From Halioglobus japonicus (GTDB lineage Bacteria; Pseudomonadota; Gammaproteobacteria; Pseudomonadales; Halieaceae), in assembly GCA_902705825.1 (NCBI GenBank), contig CACSIL010000050.1:136038-200037 (forward strand): a stretch of 64,000 nucleotides of DNA, given 5' to 3'. Position numbers and translations under genes: made by a program. The notes below the pieces were generated by a model that did no database searches, was not told the origin of the DNA, and saw nothing but the letters and a program-made list of their open reading frames with translations. Numbering within the stretch: the stretch's first letter is position 1; every line of letters starts with the position of its first letter. Below are positions 18,670-27,943 of this stretch, one piece after another.

Positions 18670-20166
18670 ATGGGTGACATCAGAACGGGTGAGGAAGTGG
18701 ATGTCGCACTGGTCGGTGCAGGCATCATGAGTGCGACCCTTGGCGTTTTTCTGAAGGAGCTACAGCCGCACTTGAAGCTGGAGATTCTTGAGTGCTTGCC
18801 GGGTGAGGCCCAGGAAAGTTCCGGTGCATGGAATAACGCCGGTACTGGCCATGCCGCCAATTGCGAGATGAATTATACCCCGATGGGGGAGGACGGCCAC
18901 GTCGATATCGCCAGAGCGTTGGACGTCAATGTCGAGTTCGATATGTCCAGGCAGTTCTGGTCGTATTTGGTCAAAAAAGGCGCGATTGCAGCCCCTGAGG
19001 CTTTTATTCATCCGGTTCCACATATGAGTTTCGTGATTGGAAGCGAACACCAGGATTTTCTCCGCAAGCGTCACGCGGCGATGAGCAGCCATCATTGTTA
19101 CCGCGGCATGGAATACACCGAGGATCATGCGAAGATTACGGAGTGGGCGCCGCTGCTTATGGCAGGTCGCGACCCGGCGCAACCCGTGGCGGCAACCCAC
19201 ATCGTCAACGGTACAGACGTCAACTATGGCGCGCTCACATCCAGTCTGTTGAGCTATCTGCAAAAGCAGGAAGACTTTGTCGTTCGCTTTTCCCAGAAAG
19301 TGCGCAACCTGGAGCGCAGGCCAGAGGGCGGTTGGTGGCTGGAGGTGCGCGACGAGGTAACCGGTGTGAAGCGCACGGTGAATGCAAAATATGTGTTTCT
19401 CGGCGCCGGTGGCGCTACCCTGCCGTTGTTGCAGAAGTCCGGCATTCCCGAGTCAAAGGGTTACGGCGGCTTCCCTGTCAGTGGCGTTTGGCTGCGCTGT
19501 GGCAAGCCCGAAGTGGCGGAACGCCACGCTGCCAAGGTCTATGGCCTGGCTGCAACGGGTTCCCCGCCCATGTCTGTACCGCATCTGGACACGCGGATTA
19601 TTGATGACAAACGGTGGTTGTTGTTCGGGCCCTATGCGGGCTTCACGACCCGCTTTCTGAAACAAGGGTCGCTGCTGGATCTGCCAAAATCCGTGCGCTT
19701 TAACAACATCCTGCCGCTGCTCGCGGTGGCGCGCGATAATTTTCCGCTTGAGGAATATCTGGTAGGACAGGTGTTGCAAAGCTCCTCTCACCGTTTCGAC
19801 TCGCTGCGAGAATTTTATCCGCAAATGGATACAGCAGACTGGGAGTTGTCCGTTGCGGGCCAGCGTGTGCAGATCATTCGAAAAGATAAGGCGCACACGG
19901 GAAAACTGGAATTCGGCACGGAGATAGTGCACTCCGCGGATTCATCGATAGTTGCTCTGCTGGGGGCATCACCCGGCGCCTCTACCGCTGTGGCTATCAT
20001 GGTTCACATGCTGGAGAACTGTTTTCATGAGCAACTCGTCGGTCATTGGGAGCCGAAGTTGAAGGAGATGATCCCTTCCTACGGACACGATTTGAAAACA
20101 GATGCAGCATTGTCAGCACGGGTGCGCGCAGAAACTGCCGAAGTGCTCAAGCTGCATAATGTGTAG
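18670..20166 (+). CDS. mqo: Malate:quinone oxidoreductase
   Basis: A 498-residue FAD enzyme that oxidises L-malate to oxaloacetate and reduces the quinone pool, replacing or supplementing NAD malate dehydrogenase in the TCA cycle. The Rossmann motif is VALVGAGIMSATLG near the N-terminus, followed by the family's S-S-G-A-W-N-N-A-G-T-G-H-A-A segment and a C-terminal LLGASPGASTAVAIM. It is a peripheral inner membrane protein. Length agrees with the Mqo family (about 490-550). It follows the cupin gene; the next gene on the strand is the TonB receptor after 346 bp. Confidence 0.96.
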   Translation: MGDIRTGEEVDVALVGAGIMSATLGVFLKELQPHLKLEILECLPGEAQESSGAWNNAGTGHAANCEMNYTPMGEDGHVDIARALDVNVEFDMSRQFWSYLVKKGAIAAPEAFIHPVPHMSFVIGSEHQDFLRKRHAAMSSHHCYRGMEYTEDHAKITEWAPLLMAGRDPAQPVAATHIVNGTDVNYGALTSSLLSYLQKQEDFVVRFSQKVRNLERRPEGGWWLEVRDEVTGVKRTVNAKYVFLGAGGATLPLLQKSGIPESKGYGGFPVSGVWLRCGKPEVAERHAAKVYGLAATGSPPMSVPHLDTRIIDDKRWLLFGPYAGFTTRFLKQGSLLDLPKSVRFNNILPLLAVARDNFPLEEYLVGQVLQSSSHRFDSLREFYPQMDTADWELSVAGQRVQIIRKDKAHTGKLEFGTEIVHSADSSIVALLGASPGASTAVAIMVHMLENCFHEQLVGHWEPKLKEMIPSYGHDLKTDAALSARVRAETAEVLKLHNV

Positions 20167-20512
20167 AGATAGTAATAAAGGGCCAGTCTATCGCAGTACT
20201 CAGAGTACTGATTCAGGCAGGTAAAGCACTGTAACCCGGCCTCAGGTGCCAACCTGGCGCCTGTGGTCGCGGCAATATCAGCAGTTGCTCAAAAGTGGGT
20301 GCCCCGCCGAAGTGTTTCATCCTGCGCTTACCCGCGCGGCGTCACACCGTCGCATTCAACTGCCATAATCGAAGGCAGGCAATTTTATATAGTCTGCGCT
20401 ATGATAATCCGCGCCGGGCAACACCGGCCACGCAGGGCGTCAGTGTTGGCTGGACAGCAGTCATTTCGCCTTCATCTAAATAAAAATAACAGTACCTTTA
20501 GAGGTAGCTATT
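20167..20512. other. Gene-free stretch upstream of the TonB receptor
   Basis: About 346 bp with no convincing gene. It contains the 17-bp inverted repeat listed separately at 20194-20210 and presumably the receptor promoter. The final bases TTTAGAGGTAGCTATT provide the ribosome binding site for the GTG start of the TonB receptor. Short frames here have no protein-like character. Confidence 0.55.
20194..20210. repeat. 17-bp inverted repeat after mqo
   Basis: CAGTACTC and its reverse complement GAGTACTG are separated by a single A. The near-palindrome lies 28 bp after the mqo stop. With so short a loop it is more like an operator-type dyad than a terminator, and no T tract follows. Confidence 0.5.
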
Positions 20513-22759
20513 GTGTTTGACGCAAGAGAAAACATCATTCTTTACACCGCTATGGCAGCGCTGTTAACAGCGGCGCCTGGGTATGCCGAAACCGGCCGTA
20601 TGCTTGAGGAAGTGATTGTCACCGCCGAGAAAAGAAGCGAGAACGTGCAGATTGTACCGATCTCGATAGCGGTGGTCAGCGCTGAAGAACTCAGTGCGCT
20701 TAACCTTTTTGATTTTGTGGAAACGGCACAGCTGACACCGGGCATTTCACTCAACAGGGGGCTGCAGGCCGCTGCCATTCGACTGCGCGGTGTAGGTCCG
20801 GCGTATTTTGCGCTGGGCCAGCCCCAGAGTGTCACTGTATTTGTAGACCAGGTGGCACAATCTCAGGTCGGCGCTGTCTTTACCACCATGGTGGACATTG
20901 AGCGCCTGGAACTGTTGCGCGGCCCGCAGGGAACACTGTATGGCCAGAATGCCCCGGGCGGTGCGTATAACATCACCACCCGCGCGCCAAATTTTGATGG
21001 CTATCACGGCTATATCGAGGGCAGCTACTCCCAGTGGGACAATACTGGTGAGGGCAGAGTGGACACTCGTGGTGCTGTCAACATCCCTTTGATCGAGGAT
21101 ACATTGGCACTGCGTTTGGCTGGTGTTTACAGCGATTCAGATGGCGATATCAAAATGGAAAACCCGGCGGCTTCACACAGTGCCACAGGTGGCCAGGATG
21201 TGCAGGCGTGGCGCTCGCGTATGCTGTGGCAGGTCGATGAACGTATGGATATCAACTGGACCATGAACTACCAGGATATCACCCAGTATCAGGAGCCTTT
21301 CAATTTTGATGGGCAGGTACCGGGCACTGGTGGTGATAACGCCACGCCTGCGATCTACAACACATTCAATGACCGCAAAAACTACGGCGACTTCCGCAGC
21401 CAGGTGACGGGTGATATCAAGGATACCAGTGTGCACCTGCGTTGGGGCGATGAGGACGCCCAGATAGACGGCATCGCCAATTACCAAAGCTACGATAGTC
21501 AGTCAGATGATAATCGTGAGCCCTATCCCGGTGGACTCGGCCTGTTCAAAATTGGCCTGGACACGGACCTCACCACATTCGAGTTACGCTATTCGGGTGA
21601 GAGCGAGAGAGTTAGCTACCTGACGGGTTTGTACTACCTGTATTCAAAAGCGGTCAGTGATACGACAGTTACCCTTACGGGGATTGAAGTGACGCAGGAT
21701 GCAAAGGGCACGACGGAAAGCTATGCCGCTTATGTCAATGGCACGATCCACCTCGCGCCGCAATGGGATTTGTCTCTGGGCGCTCGCTACGACTATAACG
21801 AGTCTACGTTGGATTCTAATGTCGGATTTCTCGAATATGCAGGCGCAATCGATGACTCGTTGGATTTTGACCATGTTTCCTGGAGCATTAAATTACAGTA
21901 TTTCATACAGGATAATCTCAATGCCTACCTGGCTATAGACAACGCGTACAAGCAGGGTGGCTTTAATACCTTGACCTCTGCGGTACTGCCGTTTGGAAGT
22001 ACCTTTCCGGTGCAGGTCGCTGCAGCTGAAGATGTGGTTCCTATTGAGGAAGAAACGTCCACGGCATATGAAATCGGCTTAAAGGGCACGATCCTCGATG
22101 ACACGCTGCGCTTCGCGGTGGATATCTTCTATCAGGAGTTTCACGATCACCAGCTTACGCAGCCCAACAATGTGGCGGCCCTCGCGCCATTGGAGGGCTT
22201 GTTTGAAGGGTCAATAGTAAATGCCGATGAGGTGGCAACCAAAGGTATAGAATTCGAGCTTACCTACCTGCTGGGCGAGTATTGGGATATCGATTTCAGT
22301 GGCGCCTATTTTGACGCCACCATTGAGGATTGGTCCAATCGTTTTTGTGAGGGTGGCGAGGAGCAAAGCATCACTCAGTTGTACTGCCCCAAAGGCGGTG
22401 GCGACCCACTGAACTCACTGCCCCAGTGGAATACCAATCTGCAGGTGGGTTATCAGCGGCCACTGTCCGGTGCCTGGGAGTTCTACTCACGGCTCAACTG
22501 GACATGGAATTCGGAGGCAAACTATACCGTCAACACGGATGAATTCAGTACCGACAAGAACCTGTTTGGTCTCAATGTTGGTTTTCGAGAGAGTGATCTC
22601 GGTCTTGATATCCGGCTTTGGGGCAAGAACCTGACCAATGAAGATTTCAATATCGACCCTGCGGTGAAGGCCAATGGCGCTGTCGGGCAACCTGCCGCCT
22701 GGGAGGGGCTTTATTGGCCGGGGCGTGAGTACGGCGTAACGGTAAGTTATAACTTTTAA
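20513..22759 (+). CDS. TonB-dependent outer membrane receptor
   Basis: A 748-residue TonB-dependent receptor. It has a signal peptide (ending about GYA-ETG), a TonB box-like EEVIVTAEKR, and a plug domain with IRLRGVG, VTVFVDQV and LRGPQGTLYGQNAPGGAYNI. A 22-strand barrel follows, finishing in the typical terminal aromatic (Y-G-V-T-V-S-Y-N-F). It uses proton-motive force via TonB/ExbBD to import a large or scarce ligand. The ligand cannot be told from sequence; this subgroup includes siderophore, vitamin and polyphenol/glycan receptors. The start is a GTG supported by GAGGT. Confidence 0.93.
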   Translation: MFDARENIILYTAMAALLTAAPGYAETGRMLEEVIVTAEKRSENVQIVPISIAVVSAEELSALNLFDFVETAQLTPGISLNRGLQAAAIRLRGVGPAYFALGQPQSVTVFVDQVAQSQVGAVFTTMVDIERLELLRGPQGTLYGQNAPGGAYNITTRAPNFDGYHGYIEGSYSQWDNTGEGRVDTRGAVNIPLIEDTLALRLAGVYSDSDGDIKMENPAASHSATGGQDVQAWRSRMLWQVDERMDINWTMNYQDITQYQEPFNFDGQVPGTGGDNATPAIYNTFNDRKNYGDFRSQVTGDIKDTSVHLRWGDEDAQIDGIANYQSYDSQSDDNREPYPGGLGLFKIGLDTDLTTFELRYSGESERVSYLTGLYYLYSKAVSDTTVTLTGIEVTQDAKGTTESYAAYVNGTIHLAPQWDLSLGARYDYNESTLDSNVGFLEYAGAIDDSLDFDHVSWSIKLQYFIQDNLNAYLAIDNAYKQGGFNTLTSAVLPFGSTFPVQVAAAEDVVPIEEETSTAYEIGLKGTILDDTLRFAVDIFYQEFHDHQLTQPNNVAALAPLEGLFEGSIVNADEVATKGIEFELTYLLGEYWDIDFSGAYFDATIEDWSNRFCEGGEEQSITQLYCPKGGGDPLNSLPQWNTNLQVGYQRPLSGAWEFYSRLNWTWNSEANYTVNTDEFSTDKNLFGLNVGFRESDLGLDIRLWGKNLTNEDFNIDPAVKANGAVGQPAAWEGLYWPGREYGVTVSYNF

Positions 22760-22781
22760 TCGCCGGAGTGCGTTCGCTCAA

Positions 22782-24953
22782 CTAACCATGGCGGTTGAGA
22801 TCCAGAGCCGTCACTTCAACGATGACACCGTTCATGTGTGCCATCCCTGATGCGGGTTCAATGGAATCGGGGCCATCGGGCATGATGATATTGACGTTGA
22901 CCCCAGTCGTTTTGCTCGCAACCGAGAGGCCGGCTGCGTTTTGGTGGCCCCAACCATGTGGCACTGACACTGTGCCGGGCATCATGTCGCCGTCAATTTT
23001 GACAGGGACATCTATGTGGTTACCGTTCGCACTGACTCTTGCGCTGACGCCGTCGGTAAGTCCACGCGCGCTTGCGTCATCTGCATGAATATAGAGATAG
23101 TTGCTTGCACGCTCTCCCTTTACGAAAGCCTCCACATTATGTGCCCAGGAGTTGTGAGTAAAGCGTTCGCGTTTTTGGATGAGCTTTAGCGCTTTTTTTG
23201 CTGCGAGCTCCTGCCGGAAGGTTTCGTCCAGCGATTTCGCCCGTTCGATAAGGTCCGGGGGCGCCAGCTCAACCTTCCCTGATGTTGTTTGTACTCGTTG
23301 TCCAAGGTAGTCACCGGGGCGATTGGGCGTTAACAGGCGGCCGTCAGGGTACTTGCGCATTTTTCTCACGCCCCCCAGTTTGGCCGAGCGCATAAGCATG
23401 CCGAGAAATAGCTTGTCGAGTCTTGTCAGCTGGCCCACATACGGCACTTTAGCCAATAGCTCGGCAGCGTTTGACACTGACTGCAGCAATTTCGATCCGG
23501 CCAGCGATACACCTGCTGCGCGACACAGTTGTCGAAATATCAGGCCTTCGTCCCGGGATTCTCCCGCCGCAGCGACCACGGCATCTGTGTAGGAAAAGCT
23601 GCGGACCGGCATCAGTCCCATCATGGTGAAAAAATAGAAGGGAACGTCTGGTCGTTCCAGGCTGTGCAGAGTTGGGAGTATATAGTCGGCGTACTCAGCA
23701 GTTTCATTGCGCACGATATCGAGGCACACAAACAATTCCAGCTGGTCGAATGCTTGTGCCAGCCGATGACTTCCTGGGCAGCTCAGCAGTGGATTGCCCG
23801 ACATATTGAACATGGCGCGCACTTGCCCGGCACCGGGGGTGAGTATTTCGTCGGCCATGATGCCAGCCGGAATAGTGCTGCTTACATACGGAGTGTCGCC
23901 AATTCTTGAAGTCAGCTGCTCTTCAGCAGCGGGGCTGCGAGGAAAGACTGCTTTACCTGCGAGTACGCCGCCGCGCTTGTCGAGGTTGCCTGTGATCGCG
24001 TTGATCGCCTCCTGCAGCCAATAGACCATCAAGCCGAAGCGACTCTGGTTAACGCCGGTAGAAGAGAATATTGCCGCGCCGTCGGCTTCCAGGTAAGCCG
24101 TTACCATCTGGCTCATTGTATCGGCTGGAATCAGTGTCGCCGCAGCGACGCGCTGCAGCGTCCAGGGTGCGGCGGTCTGGGCGAGCTCGTCATACCCATT
24201 CATATAGTTTGCGACTCGCTCGTGGTCTACCGCATCGCGCTTTATGATTTCATTGAGAAAGCCCAGCATGAAAAATACATCGGTATCCGGGCGAATAGCG
24301 ATATGTTCTCCAGCGCGTTTGGCTGATTCAGTACGTCTGGGGTTTATCCAGTACACCTTCCCGCCACGTTCTTCTATAGCGGCTATGCGATCCATCGGAT
24401 GCGGTGCGCAGATGAAGCTCATTTTCGAGATGACCGGATTGGTGCCCACGGCAATCAGCAGTTGGGTGTGATCGATGTCGGGAAATACCTGCTCATTGGC
24501 GCCACCGAACAAGCGCTCGCCACCGGCAAATTTATTGGCGCAATCCTGTGTGCCCGGGGTAAAAAGCTTATCTGCGCCAAAAGCCTTGAGAAAGAACGTC
24601 ATGGCCATGGTAGGCCAGAGGCTAAAGCCGATCGGGTTGCCCATGTAGGCCGCTATGGATTCGCCGCCGTGTTGCTTGTGAATGGTTTGCAGCTTGCTGC
24701 CAATTTCCCGCAGTGCCTGTTCCCAACTGATCGGCTCAAACTCCCCGTTCACTTTCTTCAGCGGCGTTTTCAGTCGGTCGGGGCTGTGGACAAAATCGCC
24801 CATCTTCAGCCCCTTTATACAGGCGTAGCCACTGCTGGCTACATGGTGCTTGTTGGGCTCGATCTTAATGACCTGCTCATCACTGGTGGTGACGATAAGG
24901 CCACATTGGGCTTCACAAATTCGACAAAAAGTTTTGTGCTGCTTCACATTCAA
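22782..24953 (-). CDS. Mo-bisMGD oxidoreductase with N-terminal [4Fe-4S] site
   Basis: A 723-residue molybdopterin oxidoreductase of the DMSO reductase superfamily. The N-terminal cluster ligands are C10-x2-C13-x3-C17 and C45 (Y-A-C-I-K-G). The molybdopterin domains contain GTNPVISKMS and W-I-N-P-R-R-T-E, and a C-terminal dinucleotide-binding barrel (about 600-723) has VPHGWGHQNAAG. The region that usually donates a Cys/Sec/Ser ligand to Mo reads TPGTQDCANKFAGGERLFG; aligned by eye with formate dehydrogenases, Phe or Ala falls at the ligand position. No Tat signal is seen, so it is cytoplasmic. No electron-transfer partner is adjacent, and the substrate is unknown. Confidence 0.88.
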   Translation of the reverse strand: MNVKQHKTFCRICEAQCGLIVTTSDEQVIKIEPNKHHVASSGYACIKGLKMGDFVHSPDRLKTPLKKVNGEFEPISWEQALREIGSKLQTIHKQHGGESIAAYMGNPIGFSLWPTMAMTFFLKAFGADKLFTPGTQDCANKFAGGERLFGGANEQVFPDIDHTQLLIAVGTNPVISKMSFICAPHPMDRIAAIEERGGKVYWINPRRTESAKRAGEHIAIRPDTDVFFMLGFLNEIIKRDAVDHERVANYMNGYDELAQTAAPWTLQRVAAATLIPADTMSQMVTAYLEADGAAIFSSTGVNQSRFGLMVYWLQEAINAITGNLDKRGGVLAGKAVFPRSPAAEEQLTSRIGDTPYVSSTIPAGIMADEILTPGAGQVRAMFNMSGNPLLSCPGSHRLAQAFDQLELFVCLDIVRNETAEYADYILPTLHSLERPDVPFYFFTMMGLMPVRSFSYTDAVVAAAGESRDEGLIFRQLCRAAGVSLAGSKLLQSVSNAAELLAKVPYVGQLTRLDKLFLGMLMRSAKLGGVRKMRKYPDGRLLTPNRPGDYLGQRVQTTSGKVELAPPDLIERAKSLDETFRQELAAKKALKLIQKRERFTHNSWAHNVEAFVKGERASNYLYIHADDASARGLTDGVSARVSANGNHIDVPVKIDGDMMPGTVSVPHGWGHQNAAGLSVASKTTGVNVNIIMPDGPDSIEPASGMAHMNGVIVEVTALDLNRHG

Positions 24954-24996
24954 TATCTCGTGTTCGCTCGGGCAGGAAACCGCATCGGTGAGCTGC

Positions 24997-25650
24997 TTAT
25001 TGCTGTGAGTTCAGACCCAATATTTCATCCAGATCGGTGATGGTTTTCTCACCGTCGCCATCGACCAGAATCGATCGGATATTGAGTGCATTTGCCGCGA
25101 TGACATTACCTTCGAAGTCATCCAGGAATATGACCTGCTCCGCGGTCAGTCCCCCGATCTCCAGTGCCTTCTCAAAAATAGCGGGATTTGGCTTGCGCAT
25201 ACCCACTTCGCTGCTGTCGACGACGAAATCAAATAGCTCGTCCACTGGCAGCATGTTGCGCCAATGGTCCCTGAACTCGACGACATTGTTCGTGATAATA
25301 CCCGTGCCCAGCCCCGCTGCGCGTATCTTGCGCACATACTCAACCAGCTCGCTGCGCAGGCCGCCCCCGTTCTCAGCCATGGCCATAAAGACGTCCCAGA
25401 TATCAACATGAAGGCCCTGTGCTTTGCCCAGTGTCAGGATATCTTCGCGCGCGTTTTCCAGGGAAATCTCACCGCGCTCCACCTGATGCCAGGGGTGGTC
25501 GCCATCGATGCCGTAGCCGCCGAAAACAATGTCGGTAACCTGTTCATCAGATGCGCCGATTTTTCCGGCGTAGGCGCTAAAAGCATGGAAAGGCGAGTCT
25601 GTGAATACGCCGCCAAAGTCAAATAGCACGGCTTTCAGTTCTGTTGTCAT
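24997..25650 (-). CDS. HAD-superfamily hydrolase (epoxide-hydrolase N-terminal/YihX-like)
   Basis: A 217-residue HAD hydrolase. Motif I is FDFGGVFTDS, motif II the I-I-T-N-N strand, motif III the Lys in MRKPNPAIF, and motif IV F-L-D-D-F-E-G-N. The DFGGV version of motif I, with Gly in place of the second Asp, is typical of the Acad10/soluble epoxide hydrolase N-domain and dehalogenase-like subgroup. A phosphatase is likely, but the substrate is unknown. The start is taken at the ATG preceded by GAAGAGGTACCG. An in-frame upstream ATG at 25692 lacks such a site. The gene follows 43 bp before the molybdopterin gene on the same strand. Confidence 0.85.
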   Translation of the reverse strand: MTTELKAVLFDFGGVFTDSPFHAFSAYAGKIGASDEQVTDIVFGGYGIDGDHPWHQVERGEISLENAREDILTLGKAQGLHVDIWDVFMAMAENGGGLRSELVEYVRKIRAAGLGTGIITNNVVEFRDHWRNMLPVDELFDFVVDSSEVGMRKPNPAIFEKALEIGGLTAEQVIFLDDFEGNVIAANALNIRSILVDGDGEKTITDLDEILGLNSQQ

Positions 25651-25872
25651 CGGTACCTCTTCAAGTACTGCATGTGGGGTCAGTGGCATCAAATCAGCCT
25701 TTGCCGGAGTATGGAATGCTGCTCACTCTTGTGGATAGCATCGCACACACACTGTGTCCCGTCAGTTTGGCGTTTTGAACCGTTGAGAGTCAGGTTAACA
25801 GACTTTCTATGGTTTCACCCCGTGCACGGGAACTGGTACTCTCACCCCCAACCTGGTAATCGGCCCTGAGTA

Positions 25873-26871
25873 ATGATGAAAGTAAAAATCTTTAAGCGGA
25901 TAGTACAATCGCTATTGGTTATCTGTTGCCTTGCCGCACTGTGGATACTGACGCGGCCGGATATGAGCGAGGTGGGTATCCCCTATGCACAACCTGCGGC
26001 GAGTGACGCACCGCTAACCGTGACCTGGCTGGGAATTGCGACCCTGATTATTGACGATGGCGAGACGCAGATTATGACCGATGGCTTTGTGTCTCGGCCA
26101 TCAGCGTTGGACTTGCTCTTGAGGCGGCCCATTGTCACAGATACAAATGACGTTGAACGGGTTATAGAGACGTATAAGATCGATCGCCTTGCGGCAATTA
26201 TGCCAGTGCATTCGCATTATGATCACGCGATGGACACCGCCGATTTCGCACGCCTTACTGAAGCGGATGTTCTGGGTTCTGTTTCAACCGCTAATATTGT
26301 CCGCAGTTCGTCACTGGATGAGTCCCGTATTGTCACGATAGAGCCGGGTGAAACGTATTCCTACGGGTTGTTTGATATTACGTTCTATGAATCCCGACAT
26401 GCGCCGCTGGCCAGCAATTCCGCGATTGAAGGCGTTGTTGACGCCCCCTTCGAATTGCCTGCGCCGTATATATCCTTCAAGGAAGGGGGGAGTTACGCGA
26501 TACACATCGACCACCCACAAGGTTCGATTCTGGTCGTCGGCAGTGCCGGATTTGTGCCAGGAGCCCTGAAGGGCGTGGAAGCCGATGTCGTTTTTCTCGG
26601 TACTGGCGGATTGATAACCCTCGACTCGGAGTATCTGTCTGAGTACGTTGACGAAACGGTTGTAGCGGTGCAGCCAGAGGAGGTCGTGATTATTCATCAC
26701 GATGATCTTTTGGGTGAGTTCGGGAACGTCGAACAGAGCAGGATAATACCGTCTTTCGACAAAACCCGTGCACTGGAGTTGCAGCAGCTGGTGCTGCCCG
26801 CCAGACTCACGCAGCCCTCGTTTGGCATCCCCATGGCTATTGGTGGTGAACGGCCACCTGTTGCCCCCTAG
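25873..26871 (+). CDS. MBL-fold metallo-hydrolase with N-terminal membrane anchor
   Basis: A 332-residue protein with one N-terminal hydrophobic segment (about 10-28; signal anchor or signal peptide). A metallo-beta-lactamase fold follows, bearing the metal motif H-S-H-Y-D-H (about 113-118). Further ligands are probable in the E-S-R-H-A-P-L region, a late aspartate, and the terminal HHDD. It resembles the UlaG/NAPE-PLD-like group. It probably acts in the periplasm on an unknown phosphoester or lactone. Its stop shares the tetranucleotide CTAG with the stop of the convergent dienelactone hydrolase gene. Confidence 0.8.
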   Translation: MMKVKIFKRIVQSLLVICCLAALWILTRPDMSEVGIPYAQPAASDAPLTVTWLGIATLIIDDGETQIMTDGFVSRPSALDLLLRRPIVTDTNDVERVIETYKIDRLAAIMPVHSHYDHAMDTADFARLTEADVLGSVSTANIVRSSSLDESRIVTIEPGETYSYGLFDITFYESRHAPLASNSAIEGVVDAPFELPAPYISFKEGGSYAIHIDHPQGSILVVGSAGFVPGALKGVEADVVFLGTGGLITLDSEYLSEYVDETVVAVQPEEVVIIHHDDLLGEFGNVEQSRIIPSFDKTRALELQQLVLPARLTQPSFGIPMAIGGERPPVAP

Positions 26872-27599
26872 CGCTCGTTGGCAGAAAGCACCTCGTTGAA
26901 GAAGTTGAGCATGGACTGCCAGGAGCGGCGATCTGCTGCGGCATTGTAGACAGTACCGAAGTCCGGGTTATTGGCACCCGGACGGGTAAATGCGTGTACT
27001 GTGTGGCTGTAGGCATGTAGTTGCCAGTCCACCTGCTTTGCGTTCATCTCTTTTTTAAAATCAACTACACTTTGTGGCGGCACCAGTGGGTCGTCGTCAC
27101 CGTGCAGTACCAGTACCTTTGTGTCCAGGGTTTGCGGGCTGTCCAGAGTGTGACCGTCCAGTGAGCCGTGGAATGTCACCACACCTCTGAGGTCGGCGCC
27201 ACTGCGGGCCAGGTCGAGTACTGCCATGCCGCCAAAACAGTAACCCATCGCGGCAATCCGCGATGTATCCGCTCCCGGAATTGTTGCAGCGGCTTTATAG
27301 GCTCCCTGCATGCGCTCAACCAGCAGTGCGCGGTTCTCCAGATAGGGGGTGAGGGTGGGCATCAATAGTGCGAAGTCAGTGATGACTTTGCCGCCTCCGT
27401 GCACATCAATGGCAAAGGCGATATAACCGGCGTCGGCGAGTTTTCGGGATTTGTCCCGCACTTCATCGTTCAGTCCGTCCCAGGCGTGGCACACTATGAC
27501 AACTGGCGTTGGGCCACTCGCCTCGGCAGGTGTGTAGTACTCGCCTATGCACCGGGTATCCCCGGCGAGATATTCCAGTTGGGTTACTGTGCTTGTCAT
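26868..27599 (-). CDS. Dienelactone hydrolase family protein
   Basis: A 243-residue alpha/beta hydrolase of the dienelactone hydrolase family. The nucleophile elbow is G-Y-C-F-G-G (Cys nucleophile in place of Ser, as in classical DLH). The acid is probably in HGDDDPLVPP and the base in AYSHTVHAF. No signal peptide, so cytoplasmic. AGGAA lies about 8 nt before the ATG. The gene converges on the MBL-fold gene with a 4-nt overlap of stops. The substrate may be a lactone or ester from aromatic or other degradation, but no catabolic cluster is adjacent. Confidence 0.9.
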   Translation of the reverse strand: MTSTVTQLEYLAGDTRCIGEYYTPAEASGPTPVVIVCHAWDGLNDEVRDKSRKLADAGYIAFAIDVHGGGKVITDFALLMPTLTPYLENRALLVERMQGAYKAAATIPGADTSRIAAMGYCFGGMAVLDLARSGADLRGVVTFHGSLDGHTLDSPQTLDTKVLVLHGDDDPLVPPQSVVDFKKEMNAKQVDWQLHAYSHTVHAFTRPGANNPDFGTVYNAAADRRSWQSMLNFFNEVLSANER

Positions 27600-27943
27600 G
27601 ATCGTGTTCCTGTCGTTGAAAAATTACGTAAAAATCGCCCTGAAACATCGGGTATCCAGCTCGCTTGATAGTTTATCCCGATTGCCGTGCGGGGTGTGCT
27701 TTTCTGATCATCATTGCGTGGTCGCCCGAGGAAGTGTAGTTGAGGTGTCCACCGCCGCGCGACGGGAGGTGCATTGTGGGCCGCGCAGTGAGATTTAGTG
27801 CAGCAACGGCACGATTTTTGCGTTAGATTTTGCGATAGCTTTTATGATGGCTTTTACGATATACCCGCAGCAGCCCATCATCACACGCTCTGATGCATTA
27901 TGATGGGGCCAGCTGGTATCTAATGAAAAATATGGGAGACCCA
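27600..27943. other. Divergent intergenic region upstream of the IDH-like gene
   Basis: A 344-bp gap between the divergent dienelactone hydrolase and IDH-like genes, so it should hold both promoters. It includes an AT-rich tract of T4-5-containing repeats (27811-27860). No match to a regulator site could be assigned. The final bases TATGGGAGACCCA supply the ribosome binding site for the IDH-like gene. Confidence 0.5.

Noticed and set aside
20263-20520. 85-codon frame upstream of the TonB receptor
   Set aside because: Lies across the receptor start region, with no protein-like features.
26868-26871. CTAG shared by two convergent stop codons, also at 32455-32458
   Set aside because: A compact gene-end arrangement that occurs by chance; no regulatory meaning is supported.
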